From: Taibaiella chishuiensis
Lineage (GTDB): Bacteria; Bacteroidota; Bacteroidia; Chitinophagales; Chitinophagaceae
Assembly (NCBI RefSeq): GCF_003014535.1
Contig: NZ_PYGD01000006.1
Coordinates: 248,001-312,000 of the forward strand
DNA: 64,000 bases
Direction of reading: 5' to 3'
The translations under genes and the position numbers were made by a program. Shown here in pieces: positions 49,004-59,181 of this stretch (position 1 is the stretch's first letter; each line of letters opens with the position of its first letter). Under the pieces are notes generated by a model, which made no database searches, was not told the DNA's origin, and worked only from the letters and a program-made list of their open reading frames with translations.

Positions 49004-49402
49004 ATGAAAGTATTCAAAAGTTTAATCGCTACCGTATTGCTTACGGCGACGATATCAGCAGGGGCATTTGCTCAGTGTAAAATAATCGCAATAGTGAAAA
49101 CAGCCAATTGGTGCAGCGTATGCAAAGCCAATGGCGAAAGAGCGATCGCTGCGCTTCATGAAAACAATAAGGACGGAACATACCAATTCGTCATGAATGA
49201 CATTAGCAGCCCGGAAACGGCAAAAAAATCGGCGCCGGAAATTGAAAAGCTCGGGCTTACCCAAGCCATGGAGCCTTACATGGCAACAGGAGTAGTTTAC
49301 CTGTTTGATGCCCAGACCAAAAAACCGATCAATCAATTGATCATGGCGCTTTCCAATGAGGATATTGCGAGGGCGATGGCCTATTTTAAACAGGGCAAAT
49401 AG
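49004..49402 (+). CDS. Secreted thioredoxin-like protein, 132 residues
   Basis: This small thioredoxin-fold protein has a signal peptide (MKVFKSLIATVLLTATISAGAFAQ, described by its end AFAQ). The redox motif CSVC lies in TANWCSVCKANGERA. The later MEPYMATGVVYLFDAQTKKP resembles the thioredoxin cis-Pro region, but the proline is replaced by Thr-Gly, so catalysis may be altered. The start at 49004 is preferred over the GTG at 48890, since 49004 begins exactly at the signal peptide. It is probably a periplasmic disulfide or reductase helper. A strong terminator follows at 49505. A role in folding T9SS cargo is plausible but not shown. Confidence 0.8.
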   Translation: MKVFKSLIATVLLTATISAGAFAQCKIIAIVKTANWCSVCKANGERAIAALHENNKDGTYQFVMNDISSPETAKKSAPEIEKLGLTQAMEPYMATGVVYLFDAQTKKPINQLIMALSNEDIARAMAYFKQGK

Positions 49403-49504
49403 TATATTCCAAAATGACTACAGGATGCATGTCCGGTAGCGCTACCGGCATCCGCTCCGCTATACCCTACCCAAACCGGCCCTGTATAACGGGCTTCAAT
49501 ATAA

Positions 49505-49537
49505 AAGACCTCCTGCAAAAATGCAGGAGGTCTTTTT
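49505..49537 (+). terminator. Rho-independent terminator after thioredoxin-like gene
   Basis: AAGACCTCCTGCA, AAAA, TGCAGGAGGTCTT then TTT: a perfect 13-bp stem 100 bp after the stop. It also faces the 3' end of the minus-strand gene at 49556 and may terminate both. Confidence 0.85.
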
Positions 49538-49555
49538 AAAATTACCGGCAGGTCA

Positions 49556-52375
49556 TTACTCCGACAACTTTGTAAATCTTTTTGTACCGATATAATTACC
49601 CTTACTATCGAAAAACCGTAGCATATAAACGCCACCCGTTAAGGAACTGATATCAATCGTTTCGGCCACAGGAATATCCATCAGCTGGCGGCCTTCGATG
49701 CTGAATAACCGGACAGCCACTGCTTCCGCCGCTTTGATGTACAACCGATCAACTGCCGGGTTAGGATATACATGTATCGCATCAAGCCGCGCAGTAGCAT
49801 CCCTGATACCTGTAATGCCGGATACCGCGTAGATATCGGAAGTGTCGGTGCAACCACCCGGACTGGTAACCACAACCGTATAGTTACCGTTTTGCGTTGC
49901 CGTATAAGTCGGATTATTGGCGCCCGGGATAAGGGTATTATTCCACAACCATTGGTAGCTGTTATAGGTACTGGTTGTACTGAGCACAAAATTACTGGCC
50001 GTAATAACAGCCGGCGTTTGCGGTATGATATACACATTGAGGGTTTGTGCATCGCTTGTATCGCAACGGATAATGCGTACCGACACCGTTCCGCCGGTAC
50101 CATTGGTCTGTACGACAATTTTGGACGAATCGCTGCTGCCCGCCCAGCCGGCCGGTAAGGTCCAGATATAGCCGGTGGCGCCCGATAGTTGGGAGGCGGT
50201 AAATACCTGGTAGCTGTGTGCACAGGCTGTATCCGGCCCATCGAGTGTGGGAGAGGCCACAGAGGTGCAGAACTTAGCCAGGAATACTGCGATCATACCT
50301 GCATAGGTAGTGGAGAAGGCATTTGGCGTGGCTATCCCGTTGGCGCTGGTCGTTCCGCCCGAGATATACGCGTTGCCGACATAGTCGAAACCAACGGCAT
50401 ACCCTTCATCAAGCGAATTACCGCCATAATACGTTCCGAACTGCTGCACCCCCTCGCTGTTGAACCGTGTCAGGAAGGCATCTTTGGTTCCGCCGCCGTA
50501 AACAGTTTGGTGTGCACCGGCAGTAGCAATACCCGAAGTGCTGTTGGTAAACCCACACCAGAAAATATTGTTGGAAAAGTCGCAGGATATCGCACCGCCG
50601 TTTTCATCGCCGGCGCCGCCAAAATAAGTACCCCAAAGCCGCACACCCAGGCCGTTGAACTTGACCAGGAAAGCATCCTCTCCACCGCCGATCACAGGCT
50701 GGTGACTGCCCGCAGTGGCAATACCCGTGCTGCTTTGCGTTTGCCCGGCGAGAAACACATTGCCCAGCTTATCGCAGGCAACCGTTCTCAGCGTACCATC
50801 GTAATCGTTGCCCGCACCGCCATAATAGGTGGCCCATTGCCTTACGCCGCTTACATTGAATTTAACCAGGAAGTTATCATAACCACCGCCGATCACCGGC
50901 TGGTGGCTGCCCGGCGTAGCTATATTATTGGCGCTCGTGGTTTGCCCGGCCAGGTATACATTACCAAAGTTATCGCAGGCAACACCATCGGCCTGGTCGT
51001 GCATGCTGCCGCCGTAAAAGGTGCCCCACTGGCGTACACCGGCAGCATTGAACTGTGCCAGGTAAGCATCGTTCCAGCCGCCGGAATTGGCACTCTGATG
51101 CCCGTTGCTGGCTATATTATTAGTACCATCGGTATAACCGCCCAGGTAGATATGTCCCAGGTTATCGGCTGTACATATACCGCCGCTTTCCGTACCGGAA
51201 CTGCCATAATAGGTAGCCCATACCAGGGCGCCCGTACTGTCGAAGCGTGCCAGGTAATTATCGCCATTGCCACCATAAACAGCCTGGTGACTGCCTGCGG
51301 TAGCGATACCGGTGGCACTGTAGGTAACCCCCGCGATGTACACATGATCTTCTAAATCACAAACAAGACCGTAGCTATAGTCTATATCAGAACCGCCGAA
51401 ATAGGTTGCCCAGAGCCGGTTACCATCCTTATCAAACTTAGCCAGGAACGCATCGAAATCCCCGGCATTGGTGCTTTGGTAACTGCCTGTGGTGGCTATA
51501 TTCGCGCTCATCCAGGAAGCCCCGGTAACGAAAACATTGCCACTGTTGTCGCAGTTGAGCACGGTGCCCAGGTCGAAGCCGGTGCCGCCGTAATAAGTGG
51601 CCCACTCCAGCGAGGGATCTATAACCAGCGTTTCCTTACTGGGCACCGTTTTAAAGCTCAGTATGTTATCCTGTAAGACAAAGCGGGAATCTACCCTGGT
51701 CCTGGTACCGGCTTTACCCGCATTCAGCGTATAGGTGTATGGCGCATCCTCCTTTAGGGTACCGGCCGGTGTTACGGCTGTAAAGCTGCCATCCTCCCCG
51801 ATACTCAGGCTGGTAGCGCCTTTGTATTGCAACCTGATCTTCGAGACGTCGGCACCCGGGTGCACCACAAAATCGTATTTAACGGATTCTACCCCAGCCT
51901 TGCTGCTCACATAAAGTACCCAGTCGATACCGGGGTAAACATCCTGGTAGGTAACTTTACTGAAAGCGTGTGCCACTGCGCCTTTCAGACCATTATATTG
52001 CTGGTAGTACTGCTCGTAATAATCCTGAGGCTCCTCCCTGATCACCCGGGCGTCGGGATTGGCGTCCAGCAGGTGTACATCCATGCGATAGGTATGCACC
52101 TGTTTCTGCTTTAGTGCTGCCAGGTCTTTTCCCGCAGGGCCTTCAGCCCGCTGCCATTGGTAATGCAGTGCCGTTTTACCACTGAGCAAGGTAACCTCCG
52201 GGCTCTGCAGCCGGAAGGCAATATCCGCTCGGGCGCGGCCATCCTGGTCGCGGATTTGTCCGCAATTCTCCACGAAGGCGTACTGGTTCTTTCTTTTCCA
52301 TTCGGTGGGAACGGAACGGCTGTAGCTGTTGAGCGCCAGGCAACAACCCAGTAATAAGAGCATAGTTCTTTTCAT
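49556..52375 (-). CDS. SBBP-repeat beta-propeller protein with T9SS sorting domain, 939 residues
   Basis: This is a large extracellular protein. It has a signal peptide (MKRTMLLLLGCCLALNSYS), a DUF7948-like N-domain (FVENCGQIRDQ) and then about ten SBBP-type repeats of roughly 60 residues from about 255 to 705. Each repeat is recognisable by LVKFNVSGVRQWATYYGG, a GN-VFLAGQT strand and IATAGSHQ. An Ig-like domain and a C-terminal T9SS sorting domain follow (AIHVYPNPAVDRLYIKA, then GGVYMLRFFDSKGNYIG). SBBP repeats probably build a beta-propeller whose function is binding rather than catalysis. T9SS should place it on the surface. It is divergent from a histidine kinase gene, and the two-component genes beyond it may regulate it. 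Confidence 0.92.
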   Translation of the reverse strand: MKRTMLLLLGCCLALNSYSRSVPTEWKRKNQYAFVENCGQIRDQDGRARADIAFRLQSPEVTLLSGKTALHYQWQRAEGPAGKDLAALKQKQVHTYRMDVHLLDANPDARVIREEPQDYYEQYYQQYNGLKGAVAHAFSKVTYQDVYPGIDWVLYVSSKAGVESVKYDFVVHPGADVSKIRLQYKGATSLSIGEDGSFTAVTPAGTLKEDAPYTYTLNAGKAGTRTRVDSRFVLQDNILSFKTVPSKETLVIDPSLEWATYYGGTGFDLGTVLNCDNSGNVFVTGASWMSANIATTGSYQSTNAGDFDAFLAKFDKDGNRLWATYFGGSDIDYSYGLVCDLEDHVYIAGVTYSATGIATAGSHQAVYGGNGDNYLARFDSTGALVWATYYGSSGTESGGICTADNLGHIYLGGYTDGTNNIASNGHQSANSGGWNDAYLAQFNAAGVRQWGTFYGGSMHDQADGVACDNFGNVYLAGQTTSANNIATPGSHQPVIGGGYDNFLVKFNVSGVRQWATYYGGAGNDYDGTLRTVACDKLGNVFLAGQTQSSTGIATAGSHQPVIGGGEDAFLVKFNGLGVRLWGTYFGGAGDENGGAISCDFSNNIFWCGFTNSTSGIATAGAHQTVYGGGTKDAFLTRFNSEGVQQFGTYYGGNSLDEGYAVGFDYVGNAYISGGTTSANGIATPNAFSTTYAGMIAVFLAKFCTSVASPTLDGPDTACAHSYQVFTASQLSGATGYIWTLPAGWAGSSDSSKIVVQTNGTGGTVSVRIIRCDTSDAQTLNVYIIPQTPAVITASNFVLSTTSTYNSYQWLWNNTLIPGANNPTYTATQNGNYTVVVTSPGGCTDTSDIYAVSGITGIRDATARLDAIHVYPNPAVDRLYIKAAEAVAVRLFSIEGRQLMDIPVAETIDISSLTGGVYMLRFFDSKGNYIGTKRFTKLSE
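50270..51640 (-). repeat. SBBP coding repeats
   Basis: About ten tandem units of roughly 180 bp encode the propeller of the T9SS protein at 49556-52375. Units share patterns such as GSHQPVIGGG and WATYYGG and are diverged at the DNA level. Confidence 0.8.
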
Positions 52376-52564
52376 TCTCGTACATGTTTAATTTTAGAGC
52401 AAGGTGGAAGGCAGAAAAGCCAGGTAAGTAACTGATCACTAAGGCATCTCTTCGAAGTAAAGATAGTCGGGTTGCGACATCCACGCTATCGGGATAAATA
52501 CGCTATTTTTGAGAATCCGTATTTTCCCGGAGGCCGCCCCGCATTTTTTTTACTATTTTCAATC

Positions 52565-54604
52565 ATGATTCCAGGAAGATTTTTACGCTTGATCACCTTG
52601 TTCCTGGCAGTATGCGCTACTGCTTCCGGACAGGAAAGCAAGTATGGTCTGCCCAGAACGGGAAACGGGAGTTCCGTCGGCCGGCAGGAAGCGCCCGCAG
52701 CACCCGGGCCGGCCGATACACTGATCGTGCGTGACCTGGTCAACCGGTCCATCGTCATTTCGGCCGCTTACCCCGACAGTGCCATACACCTGCTACAGGA
52801 GGCATTGACCAAAAGCAGAACGCTGCGCTATGAAGCCGGCATTGCCGCATCGCTGGCCAATATGGGCCGGCTGAGCAATGTAGGCGGCGACTATGATGCA
52901 GCGATCCGTTATTACCGTATAGCGGAACCCCATGCTATTAAAGGATTACGCAGCCGTACATCGCTGGCTATGTTTTATAACTGTATGAGCGGGCCTTTTT
53001 TTAATAAGGCGCAGTTCGACTCCATGTATCGTTATGTAACCCTGGCCGAACGGCTCGTATCGGGTATTACCTGTCAAAACGTAAAAGAAGTAAAGGAGGT
53101 CAGCGCTATCTACAACAATATTGCCCTGCTCTGGTCGGGTGTCGGTAATTACCAGCGAACCATGACCTATCTGCACCGCTCCCGGCGCACGATCCTGTCT
53201 TATACCGGCAAAAAAGAGGGCCTGGAGCAGGAAGCAGCGATTGTTAATTCCAATATAGGCCTGATGCACCTGGAGCAAAATGCTTATGACTCTGCCGAAT
53301 TTTACCTGCACCAATCGATGGGTGTGCAACCCGAGATTACCCTTACCGTTATTGGCCTGGGCCGGTTGCAGGCACATTACCATAACCCCAAGGAGGCGGC
53401 TGCACTTTTCCGTAAAGCCATACAGCTTGCGGAAAGGGCCAACGACTATACCAATATGATCGGCGCCAAAGCAAGGCTGGGCGGATTATTGTACGAACAG
53501 GGCGATCTGAAACAAGCTAAAATATACCTCAATGAGGTGCTGCGGCAGTCGGGCAACAAAGGCAATCTCGACCTTGAAAACAGTTTACACGCTTACGAGA
53601 TCCTGGCCGCAATCGCAGAGCAGGAAGGCGATTACAAGCTGGCCTACGCCCAAAAGCAAAAAAGCCTGGAGCTGCTTAACGCACAAAAGATAAAAGAGAA
53701 AATGCTTTCGGTGTACGCATTGGAGTCCGAACTGGGCATTGCCAACCGCGATAAGGACCTGGCTAAGCAGCAACTGCTGCTCAGCCGTACCCGCAACCGC
53801 TTTACCCTCTGGATGATTGCAGGCGGCGCGGGTTTGGCCGTCTTGGGCGGACTGCTCTTTATATTGTACCGTAAGTTCAGGAACCGCCAGCGTAGCCAGC
53901 AGAAGGTACTCAATAGCGTAAAGCAGGACCAGGAAATAAAAAGCCTGCAGTCGATGATCAAAGGAGAAGAAAAAGAAAGGGCCCGGATGGCCAGGGAAAT
54001 ACATGATGGTATTATGGTCCAGTTTTCAACCATCAAAATGAAAATGAAGAGCGTACCCGAAAGTTATAAAGACATGGATTGTGCGGCCTACCTCTCTACA
54101 GATTATTACCGGCAGCTGGTAGACCAGATGGAGGATGCCACGCGCGACCTGCGCAGCACAGCCCATAACCTGATGCCCGATATGTTGCTGGAAGGCGGGC
54201 TCGAAGACGCGGTGCTTTATTTCTGTAACAGCCTCAGGCGCGACACAGCGCTGGAAATAGAATTTCAGAAACACGGTACCCTGCCACCGCTCGATAAAGA
54301 ATATGAATTGTCGATATACCGTATCATCCAGGAACTACTGCAGAATGCTATCAAACATGCTGATGCTTCGCATATACTGGTGCAATTGGCTATATTGAGC
54401 GACAACCTGCTTACCATTACCATAGAAGATAATGGCAAAGGATTTGACCCTGCAAAAGCCATTGAAGGACTAGGCCTGGTGAGCATCAAAAACAGGCTGC
54501 GCGTGATGCACGGCTTTATTGATATCGACAGCCGCCCCGGTAAAGGCACATCGGTCCATTTGGAATTTGATCATTTATTTTTTTCAGCACCTGTACTGCA
54601 ATGA
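52565..54604 (+). CDS. Membrane sensor histidine kinase, TPR + HisKA_3
   Basis: This 679-residue two-component sensor starts at the ATG at 52565 with a signal-like segment (RFLRLITLFLAVCATASGQ), not at the TTG further upstream. Residues about 60-400 are TPR-like helix pairs, usual for a Bacteroidota sensor. A single membrane helix (FTLWMIAGGAGLAVLGGLLFIL) follows. The HisKA_3 phosphorylation site is H480 in AREIHDGIMVQF, and the HATPase domain shows DNGKGFDP and PGKGTSVHLEF. The kinase phosphorylates a partner regulator. The partner is almost certainly the NarL-type regulator gene that overlaps its stop codon (ATGA). It is divergent from the SBBP-repeat gene. Confidence 0.92.
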   Translation: MIPGRFLRLITLFLAVCATASGQESKYGLPRTGNGSSVGRQEAPAAPGPADTLIVRDLVNRSIVISAAYPDSAIHLLQEALTKSRTLRYEAGIAASLANMGRLSNVGGDYDAAIRYYRIAEPHAIKGLRSRTSLAMFYNCMSGPFFNKAQFDSMYRYVTLAERLVSGITCQNVKEVKEVSAIYNNIALLWSGVGNYQRTMTYLHRSRRTILSYTGKKEGLEQEAAIVNSNIGLMHLEQNAYDSAEFYLHQSMGVQPEITLTVIGLGRLQAHYHNPKEAAALFRKAIQLAERANDYTNMIGAKARLGGLLYEQGDLKQAKIYLNEVLRQSGNKGNLDLENSLHAYEILAAIAEQEGDYKLAYAQKQKSLELLNAQKIKEKMLSVYALESELGIANRDKDLAKQQLLLSRTRNRFTLWMIAGGAGLAVLGGLLFILYRKFRNRQRSQQKVLNSVKQDQEIKSLQSMIKGEEKERARMAREIHDGIMVQFSTIKMKMKSVPESYKDMDCAAYLSTDYYRQLVDQMEDATRDLRSTAHNLMPDMLLEGGLEDAVLYFCNSLRRDTALEIEFQKHGTLPPLDKEYELSIYRIIQELLQNAIKHADASHILVQLAILSDNLLTITIEDNGKGFDPAKAIEGLGLVSIKNRLRVMHGFIDIDSRPGKGTSVHLEFDHLFFSAPVLQ

Positions 54605-55248
54605 ATCCACAAATAAAAATTGCTATTGCCGACGACCACCCTATCGCTGTTAATGGCATCCAGATGATGCTGTCTGCACAACCGGCTATGGAAATCGTTG
54701 CTACTTATACCACTGGCAAAGCCCTGCTGGAAGGCCTTATGCAACAACAACCCGATGTGCTGCTGCTGGATATCCTGTTTCCCGACTACAGCGGTAACGA
54801 ACTGGCGGCCATGATCAGCAAACAATACCCGGGCGTACGCATGGTGGTACTGACCAGCCTGGATGCCCCTACCATGGTAAAAAGCATGCTGCACCACGGT
54901 TGCCTGGCCTACCTGCTTAAAGGTACCGACCAGCCCACGCTCATCAAAGCCATACAATCGGCATATCGGGGTGTCGAGTTTATTGAACCGTCACTGAAGG
55001 AACACCTGATGCTCAGTGTATTGAAACCCCAGAAAAACGGCAGTACGGTGCCCTATACATTGACCAACCGTGAAGATGAAGTGTTGCAACTGATCGTGAT
55101 GGGTGATACCACGCAGCAGATCGCGGATAAACTCTCGATCAGCGCACGGACGGCGGAGACCCACCGCCTGGCTTTGTTAAAAAAATTGTATGCTAAAAAC
55201 TCAGCAGAGCTGGTGGGTATTGCGCTGCGGCTGGGTTTGGCAAAATAA
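54601..55248 (+). CDS. NarL/FixJ-type response regulator
   Basis: This 215-residue response regulator has an N-terminal receiver domain with phospho-acceptor D57 (PDVLLLDILFP) and acidic residues in IADDH, plus the late LTSLD and LLKGT (Lys) positions. The C-terminal LuxR-type helix-turn-helix is at about 150-210 (LTNREDEVLQLIVMGDTTQQIADKL). The start codon overlaps the kinase's stop, so they are translated as a pair. Its targets are unknown; the nearby T9SS cargo genes are candidates. A small inverted repeat (55256-55272) follows the stop. Confidence 0.93.
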   Translation: MNPQIKIAIADDHPIAVNGIQMMLSAQPAMEIVATYTTGKALLEGLMQQQPDVLLLDILFPDYSGNELAAMISKQYPGVRMVVLTSLDAPTMVKSMLHHGCLAYLLKGTDQPTLIKAIQSAYRGVEFIEPSLKEHLMLSVLKPQKNGSTVPYTLTNREDEVLQLIVMGDTTQQIADKLSISARTAETHRLALLKKLYAKNSAELVGIALRLGLAK

Positions 55249-55255
55249 AATTACC

Positions 55256-55272
55256 TGCAGGATCATCCTGCA
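55256..55272. promoter_or_regulatory. Short inverted repeat TGCAGGAT-C-ATCCTGCA
   Basis: A perfect 8-bp dyad with a one-base centre lies 8 bp after the regulator's stop codon and 50 bp before the next kinase gene. It could be an operator or a weak terminator. Confidence 0.35.
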
Positions 55273-55323
55273 ACATCACTGCTTATTTCTTTTCAAGGCA
55301 AAGGTTTATTTCACTCAAGGCGT

Positions 55324-58300
55324 ATGATCAATAATCATATATTTGCCTTAACCTATAAACCATTAGCCTGGAAATTGAAATACATTACTATCCTCCTGCA
55401 TTTTGGGCTGCTGTTATGTTTTACCCAAATTGCCAGCGGCCAATCTTCCGACCTTGACTTTACTGCAAGACGGCTGTCGCAGAACGACGGGCTGTCGCAG
55501 GGATCCAATTATTTCCGGTTTGAAGATAGCCGCGGCTTTATGTGGATTACCTGCAACGACGCCGTTAACCGGTATGATGGCAACACCGTAAAGGTGTACC
55601 ATCTCGATAAATATTTTAAAAACTGTGCCAACCTTCAGCAAGGGTATGGCTTTGCCGAAGACGAACAGAGTAATATCTATATAGGCAGTATAAGAGGCCT
55701 GTACATCTACAACCGCAATACCGACAAATTCAGCCTGCGGAAAATATTTACGAATGGTAAGGAAGACCTGGCAATGCCTTTTGCCTGCAAGGAAGGCAAG
55801 ATATGGTGCTTCAATAAAAATTACGAAATCGCCACTTACCAGGTCAGTAACGGGCAGGTCAGCTATATCGCCAGGCTCCCGCTGCCTGCAATGGCTTCGA
55901 TCCATGTCTATGCACAATCCGAAAGAGGCTTCTATGAACGCTGGCCCTTTATGGACCGCGATAACAACATATGGGTATTCGGCAGGGACGCCGTCTGTAC
56001 CCTGAATATAGCTACCCAAACTGTTTATGAAATAAAACTGGGTTCACAACAAAAAGAAAAACCGGTCATATTGGCGTCCTGTTACGATGCCGCGGAAAAC
56101 CGGGTCTGGTTAGGCACGGCAAACGGCGCGCTTATATATGATATCGCTACAGCCCGCGTCATGCCCCTTACCCATATGGGCGGGATTGCCCTGGGAAAGG
56201 TAGCTGCCATTTGCTGCAATGCAACAACAGTAGTGTTGAAAAGCGATAACGGTTTACTGTTTAACGATAAACCAAGCAGGCAATACCAATGGCTACAAAG
56301 CGACATCCAGAAATCGAAAACGATGTACACGTTTAGCTTTGACAAAGCCGGCTGCTTATGGATGTGCGATGATGGCTTCGGCCAGATTATCTATGATTTT
56401 ACTCCAAAAATTCTACCCAAGCACCCGAAAGAAAACAGCGTTTTTGCCAAGCTCCGGGAATTCAGTATCGGCGAGTTCGGGGCCTTTCCCAATGGAGATA
56501 TTTATATTATGCAGTATAACCTGGTGCTGGATCACAGGACCAGGGAATTAAAAAAAATGAAATACACGATTCCCCTCGACCCGGCAACCCCCTACCGGAT
56601 GACCGTAGATAAGCTGCGCCAGGGAACATGGATCTACCAAATGTATTATAAGAACCGGCAACTCAGGATTTTCTTTTGGGGAAAGGACCGGAAACTGGCG
56701 TTGAAAGGCATCGTACCGGAAGCTTCAGGCCTGGGAGAATGCCAGCATTTGCAGGTGCTGCCAGATGGCCGGGTAATCATCTCGTTCGTATCAGGACTTG
56801 CATGGCTTCAAAACGGGAAGGTGGTCGCGGCGACGGGGCAACCCTATAACAATACATTTTATATCAGCTTACTCAGCCAAAACCGTTGTGCGGTCAGTTA
56901 CCTGGACCGCGATATGTGGCTGGCGGACATTACCGGTACCGATACCCTAAAATTCGTACGGCGTATCCTGCCGGGTGTGCAGTCGTTCTACATGCAGGAA
57001 GACACCCTGCGCGAACGCTACTGGGTGGGCACCAATAAGGGCGTGTACCTGCTCGACAGGCATTTCGGGCTGCTGCGGCGTTTCGATGCCAATAACGGGT
57101 TGGCGGGCACCTACATTTACGGCTTGCTGCTCGATGACCAGGGCAATGCTTGGTGCAGCCACCAGCGCGGCCTGAGTAGCATCGATGCCCAAAACTTACA
57201 GATCATCAATTATGACCAGGATGATGGCATACAGGATTGGGATTACAACAACCGCTCTTTTTACAAAGCTACCGACGGCACCCTGCTTTTCGGGGGAGTA
57301 AGCGGCTTCAACTATTTCAAGCCGCCCTTAAAAAGAAGCTATTATTACAAGCCCGAAGTGTATGTAGATGAAATACTGGTCAATCATAAAAGCTATTTGC
57401 CGGATATCAATGCCAACCTGGTCCGTCATTTGCAGTTACCTTATACAGAAAATAATATCATCATCAATGCCATCGTAAAAGACCTGGGCAGCAATAAGTC
57501 GCATAAGCTGGTTTACCGGCTTGCAGGAGCAGATCACGCCTGGCATTACCAACCGGAGCATTCGGCCATCAGCTTCAACAACCTGGCTCCGGGCCATTAT
57601 GCCCTGGACCTGGGCATCTATGATAAATACAGCAATAAGACGAGGCCTCAGAAAACGATCTACTTTACGATCGCGCTCCCCTTCTATCGTGAATTATGGT
57701 TTGGTGTACTGGTCGCTGTGCTGGCCACAACGATTACCGGCGGCATATGGATACGCAGGAAACTGAACCGGCAGCGGATCGCCTTGCAGCAACAATTGGC
57801 CCTGGACCAACAACGCAATAAAATAACTGCAGACCTGCACGATGATATAGGCGCCTCTTTAAGCAGCCTGCAGTTGAATAGTGCGGTGGCCAGCAAACTG
57901 ATACATAAAGATACAGAACAGGCAAAGGAAATGTTGCAGCGTATAGAGCTGCAATCCTGGGGCCTTGCCGACCGGATTGATGATATGATCTGGAGCATGA
58001 AATCGGGCAACCAGGAAGTTACTTCCATAAACAACAGGATCACCAACTTTGCCTGCGACATACTGGGCGCTACCCTTATGCGGTACGAAATCCGCATCAG
58101 TAAAGAGGTGGACCAGCAGGTCAGGGACATGACGACCCGGAAGAATATCATCCTGATTACCAAAGAGGCGATCAATAATGCAGTAAAGCACAGCGGGGCC
58201 ACACACCTGTCGGTAGACCTGGATATAAAAGAAGATAAGCTGACCCTGGTGGTCAAAGATAACGGCCAGGGATACGTGCCCGGGCAAGCTACCGGAAACG

Positions 58301-58425
58301 GGCTGGCCAATATGAAAAAACGGGCCGAAGAAGCGGGGGGCACTTTTACGATCCGGTCGGCTCCTGCGCAGGGTACCACAGTCACGGTTATTATCCCTGT
58401 ACTATTATTTAGTGACAAAGCATAG
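55324..58425 (+). CDS. Two-component sensor kinase with periplasmic propeller, 1033 residues
   Basis: This is a large hybrid-type sensor of the Bacteroidota pattern. The N-terminal segment has a signal-like TM (YITILLHFGLLLCFTQIASG). A beta-propeller of the two-component-regulator-propeller type spans about 45-680 (LSQNDGLSQGSNYFRFEDSRGFMWITC and later GGVSGFNYFKP), and a Y_Y_Y-like domain (about 685-785) follows. A membrane helix lies near 790-812, then HisKA_3 with H839 in ADLHDDIGASL, and a HATPase domain with DNGQGYVP. It senses an extracellular, usually glycan-type, ligand, though that is family knowledge only. The response regulator gene follows 24 bp after the stop. Confidence 0.92.
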   Translation: MINNHIFALTYKPLAWKLKYITILLHFGLLLCFTQIASGQSSDLDFTARRLSQNDGLSQGSNYFRFEDSRGFMWITCNDAVNRYDGNTVKVYHLDKYFKNCANLQQGYGFAEDEQSNIYIGSIRGLYIYNRNTDKFSLRKIFTNGKEDLAMPFACKEGKIWCFNKNYEIATYQVSNGQVSYIARLPLPAMASIHVYAQSERGFYERWPFMDRDNNIWVFGRDAVCTLNIATQTVYEIKLGSQQKEKPVILASCYDAAENRVWLGTANGALIYDIATARVMPLTHMGGIALGKVAAICCNATTVVLKSDNGLLFNDKPSRQYQWLQSDIQKSKTMYTFSFDKAGCLWMCDDGFGQIIYDFTPKILPKHPKENSVFAKLREFSIGEFGAFPNGDIYIMQYNLVLDHRTRELKKMKYTIPLDPATPYRMTVDKLRQGTWIYQMYYKNRQLRIFFWGKDRKLALKGIVPEASGLGECQHLQVLPDGRVIISFVSGLAWLQNGKVVAATGQPYNNTFYISLLSQNRCAVSYLDRDMWLADITGTDTLKFVRRILPGVQSFYMQEDTLRERYWVGTNKGVYLLDRHFGLLRRFDANNGLAGTYIYGLLLDDQGNAWCSHQRGLSSIDAQNLQIINYDQDDGIQDWDYNNRSFYKATDGTLLFGGVSGFNYFKPPLKRSYYYKPEVYVDEILVNHKSYLPDINANLVRHLQLPYTENNIIINAIVKDLGSNKSHKLVYRLAGADHAWHYQPEHSAISFNNLAPGHYALDLGIYDKYSNKTRPQKTIYFTIALPFYRELWFGVLVAVLATTITGGIWIRRKLNRQRIALQQQLALDQQRNKITADLHDDIGASLSSLQLNSAVASKLIHKDTEQAKEMLQRIELQSWGLADRIDDMIWSMKSGNQEVTSINNRITNFACDILGATLMRYEIRISKEVDQQVRDMTTRKNIILITKEAINNAVKHSGATHLSVDLDIKEDKLTLVVKDNGQGYVPGQATGNGLANMKKRAEEAGGTFTIRSAPAQGTTVTVIIPVLLFSDKA

Positions 58426-58449
58426 CACCTCCTTTCTTTATTTTTACTT

Positions 58450-59070
58450 ATGCCGATACGCATTTTTGTATATGATGATCACGAAGATCGCAGGAATAGC
58501 CTGAAGGCTTTATTTGGCCTCCAGGATGAATTCCTGTATACCGGCGATGCGCCCGATTGCAGTACGGTACTCCGGGATATGGAACAATATTACCCCGACG
58601 TAGTACTGATGGATATCAATATGCCGGTGGTAGATGGTCTTGATGGTTTGTTACAGATCAAAACACAGCACCCGGAAATTAAGGTGCTGATGCAGACGGC
58701 CTTTGAAGATGATGAAAAGATATTTACCAGTATCAGGAACGGCGCCAGCGGTTATATCCTGAAACGGGACCGGCCTCAATACCTGCTGCAGGCAATCACG
58801 GAGGTCTACCAGGGCGGAGCGGTGATGAATCCTTCCATCGCCCAGAAAGTACTCGATTACTTCAAGCCAAAATCAGTAGCATCGCCCCTGAGTCCGAGGG
58901 AGCAGGAAGTACTGGCATTGCTGGCCGAGGGCCTGAGTTATAAAATGGTTGCCGACCGCCTTAAGCTAAGCTTCAATACAGTTAATACCCATACCAGGCG
59001 CATCTACGACAAACTTCACCTGTCCTCTATCGGAGAAGCGATTGCCTGGTATTATAAGCACCGGGAATAA
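58450..59070 (+). CDS. NarL/FixJ-type response regulator
   Basis: This 206-residue regulator has the receiver domain phospho-acceptor D55 (VVLMDINMP), preceded by VYDDHEDRR for metal binding, and the C-terminal LuxR-type HTH (SPREQEVLALLAEGLSYKMVADRLKLSFNT, split by landmarks EVLALLAEGLS and NTVNTHTRRIYDKLH). It is the partner of the upstream propeller kinase, 24 bp away. Its targets may include the downstream small peptide gene and T9SS cargo gene, which start within 420 bp. The HTH and receiver look intact. Confidence 0.93.
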   Translation: MPIRIFVYDDHEDRRNSLKALFGLQDEFLYTGDAPDCSTVLRDMEQYYPDVVLMDINMPVVDGLDGLLQIKTQHPEIKVLMQTAFEDDEKIFTSIRNGASGYILKRDRPQYLLQAITEVYQGGAVMNPSIAQKVLDYFKPKSVASPLSPREQEVLALLAEGLSYKMVADRLKLSFNTVNTHTRRIYDKLHLSSIGEAIAWYYKHRE

Positions 59071-59119
59071 GACATCCCGGCAGGTCACAGGCCAGGCATC
59101 GTGTACCTATAATTGGCTA

Positions 59120-59149
59120 TTGAGGCGCTGCCATAAAGCATCATATTTG
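59120..59149 (+). promoter_or_regulatory. Promoter-like TTG-N19-CATATTTG
   Basis: The spacing is as expected for Bacteroidota -33/-7 elements, and the -7 differs from TAnnTTTG only at its start. It lies 32 bp upstream of the small-peptide ATG. Confidence 0.45.
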
Positions 59150-59181
59150 TGTCATCATTAATCTTTAAAACAAACACAATT

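Noticed and set aside
50189-51355. Plus-strand open frame of 388 codons opposite the SBBP-repeat gene
   Set aside because: It mirrors the SBBP repeat periodicity and has no start context; the minus-strand protein has signal, repeats and sorting domain.
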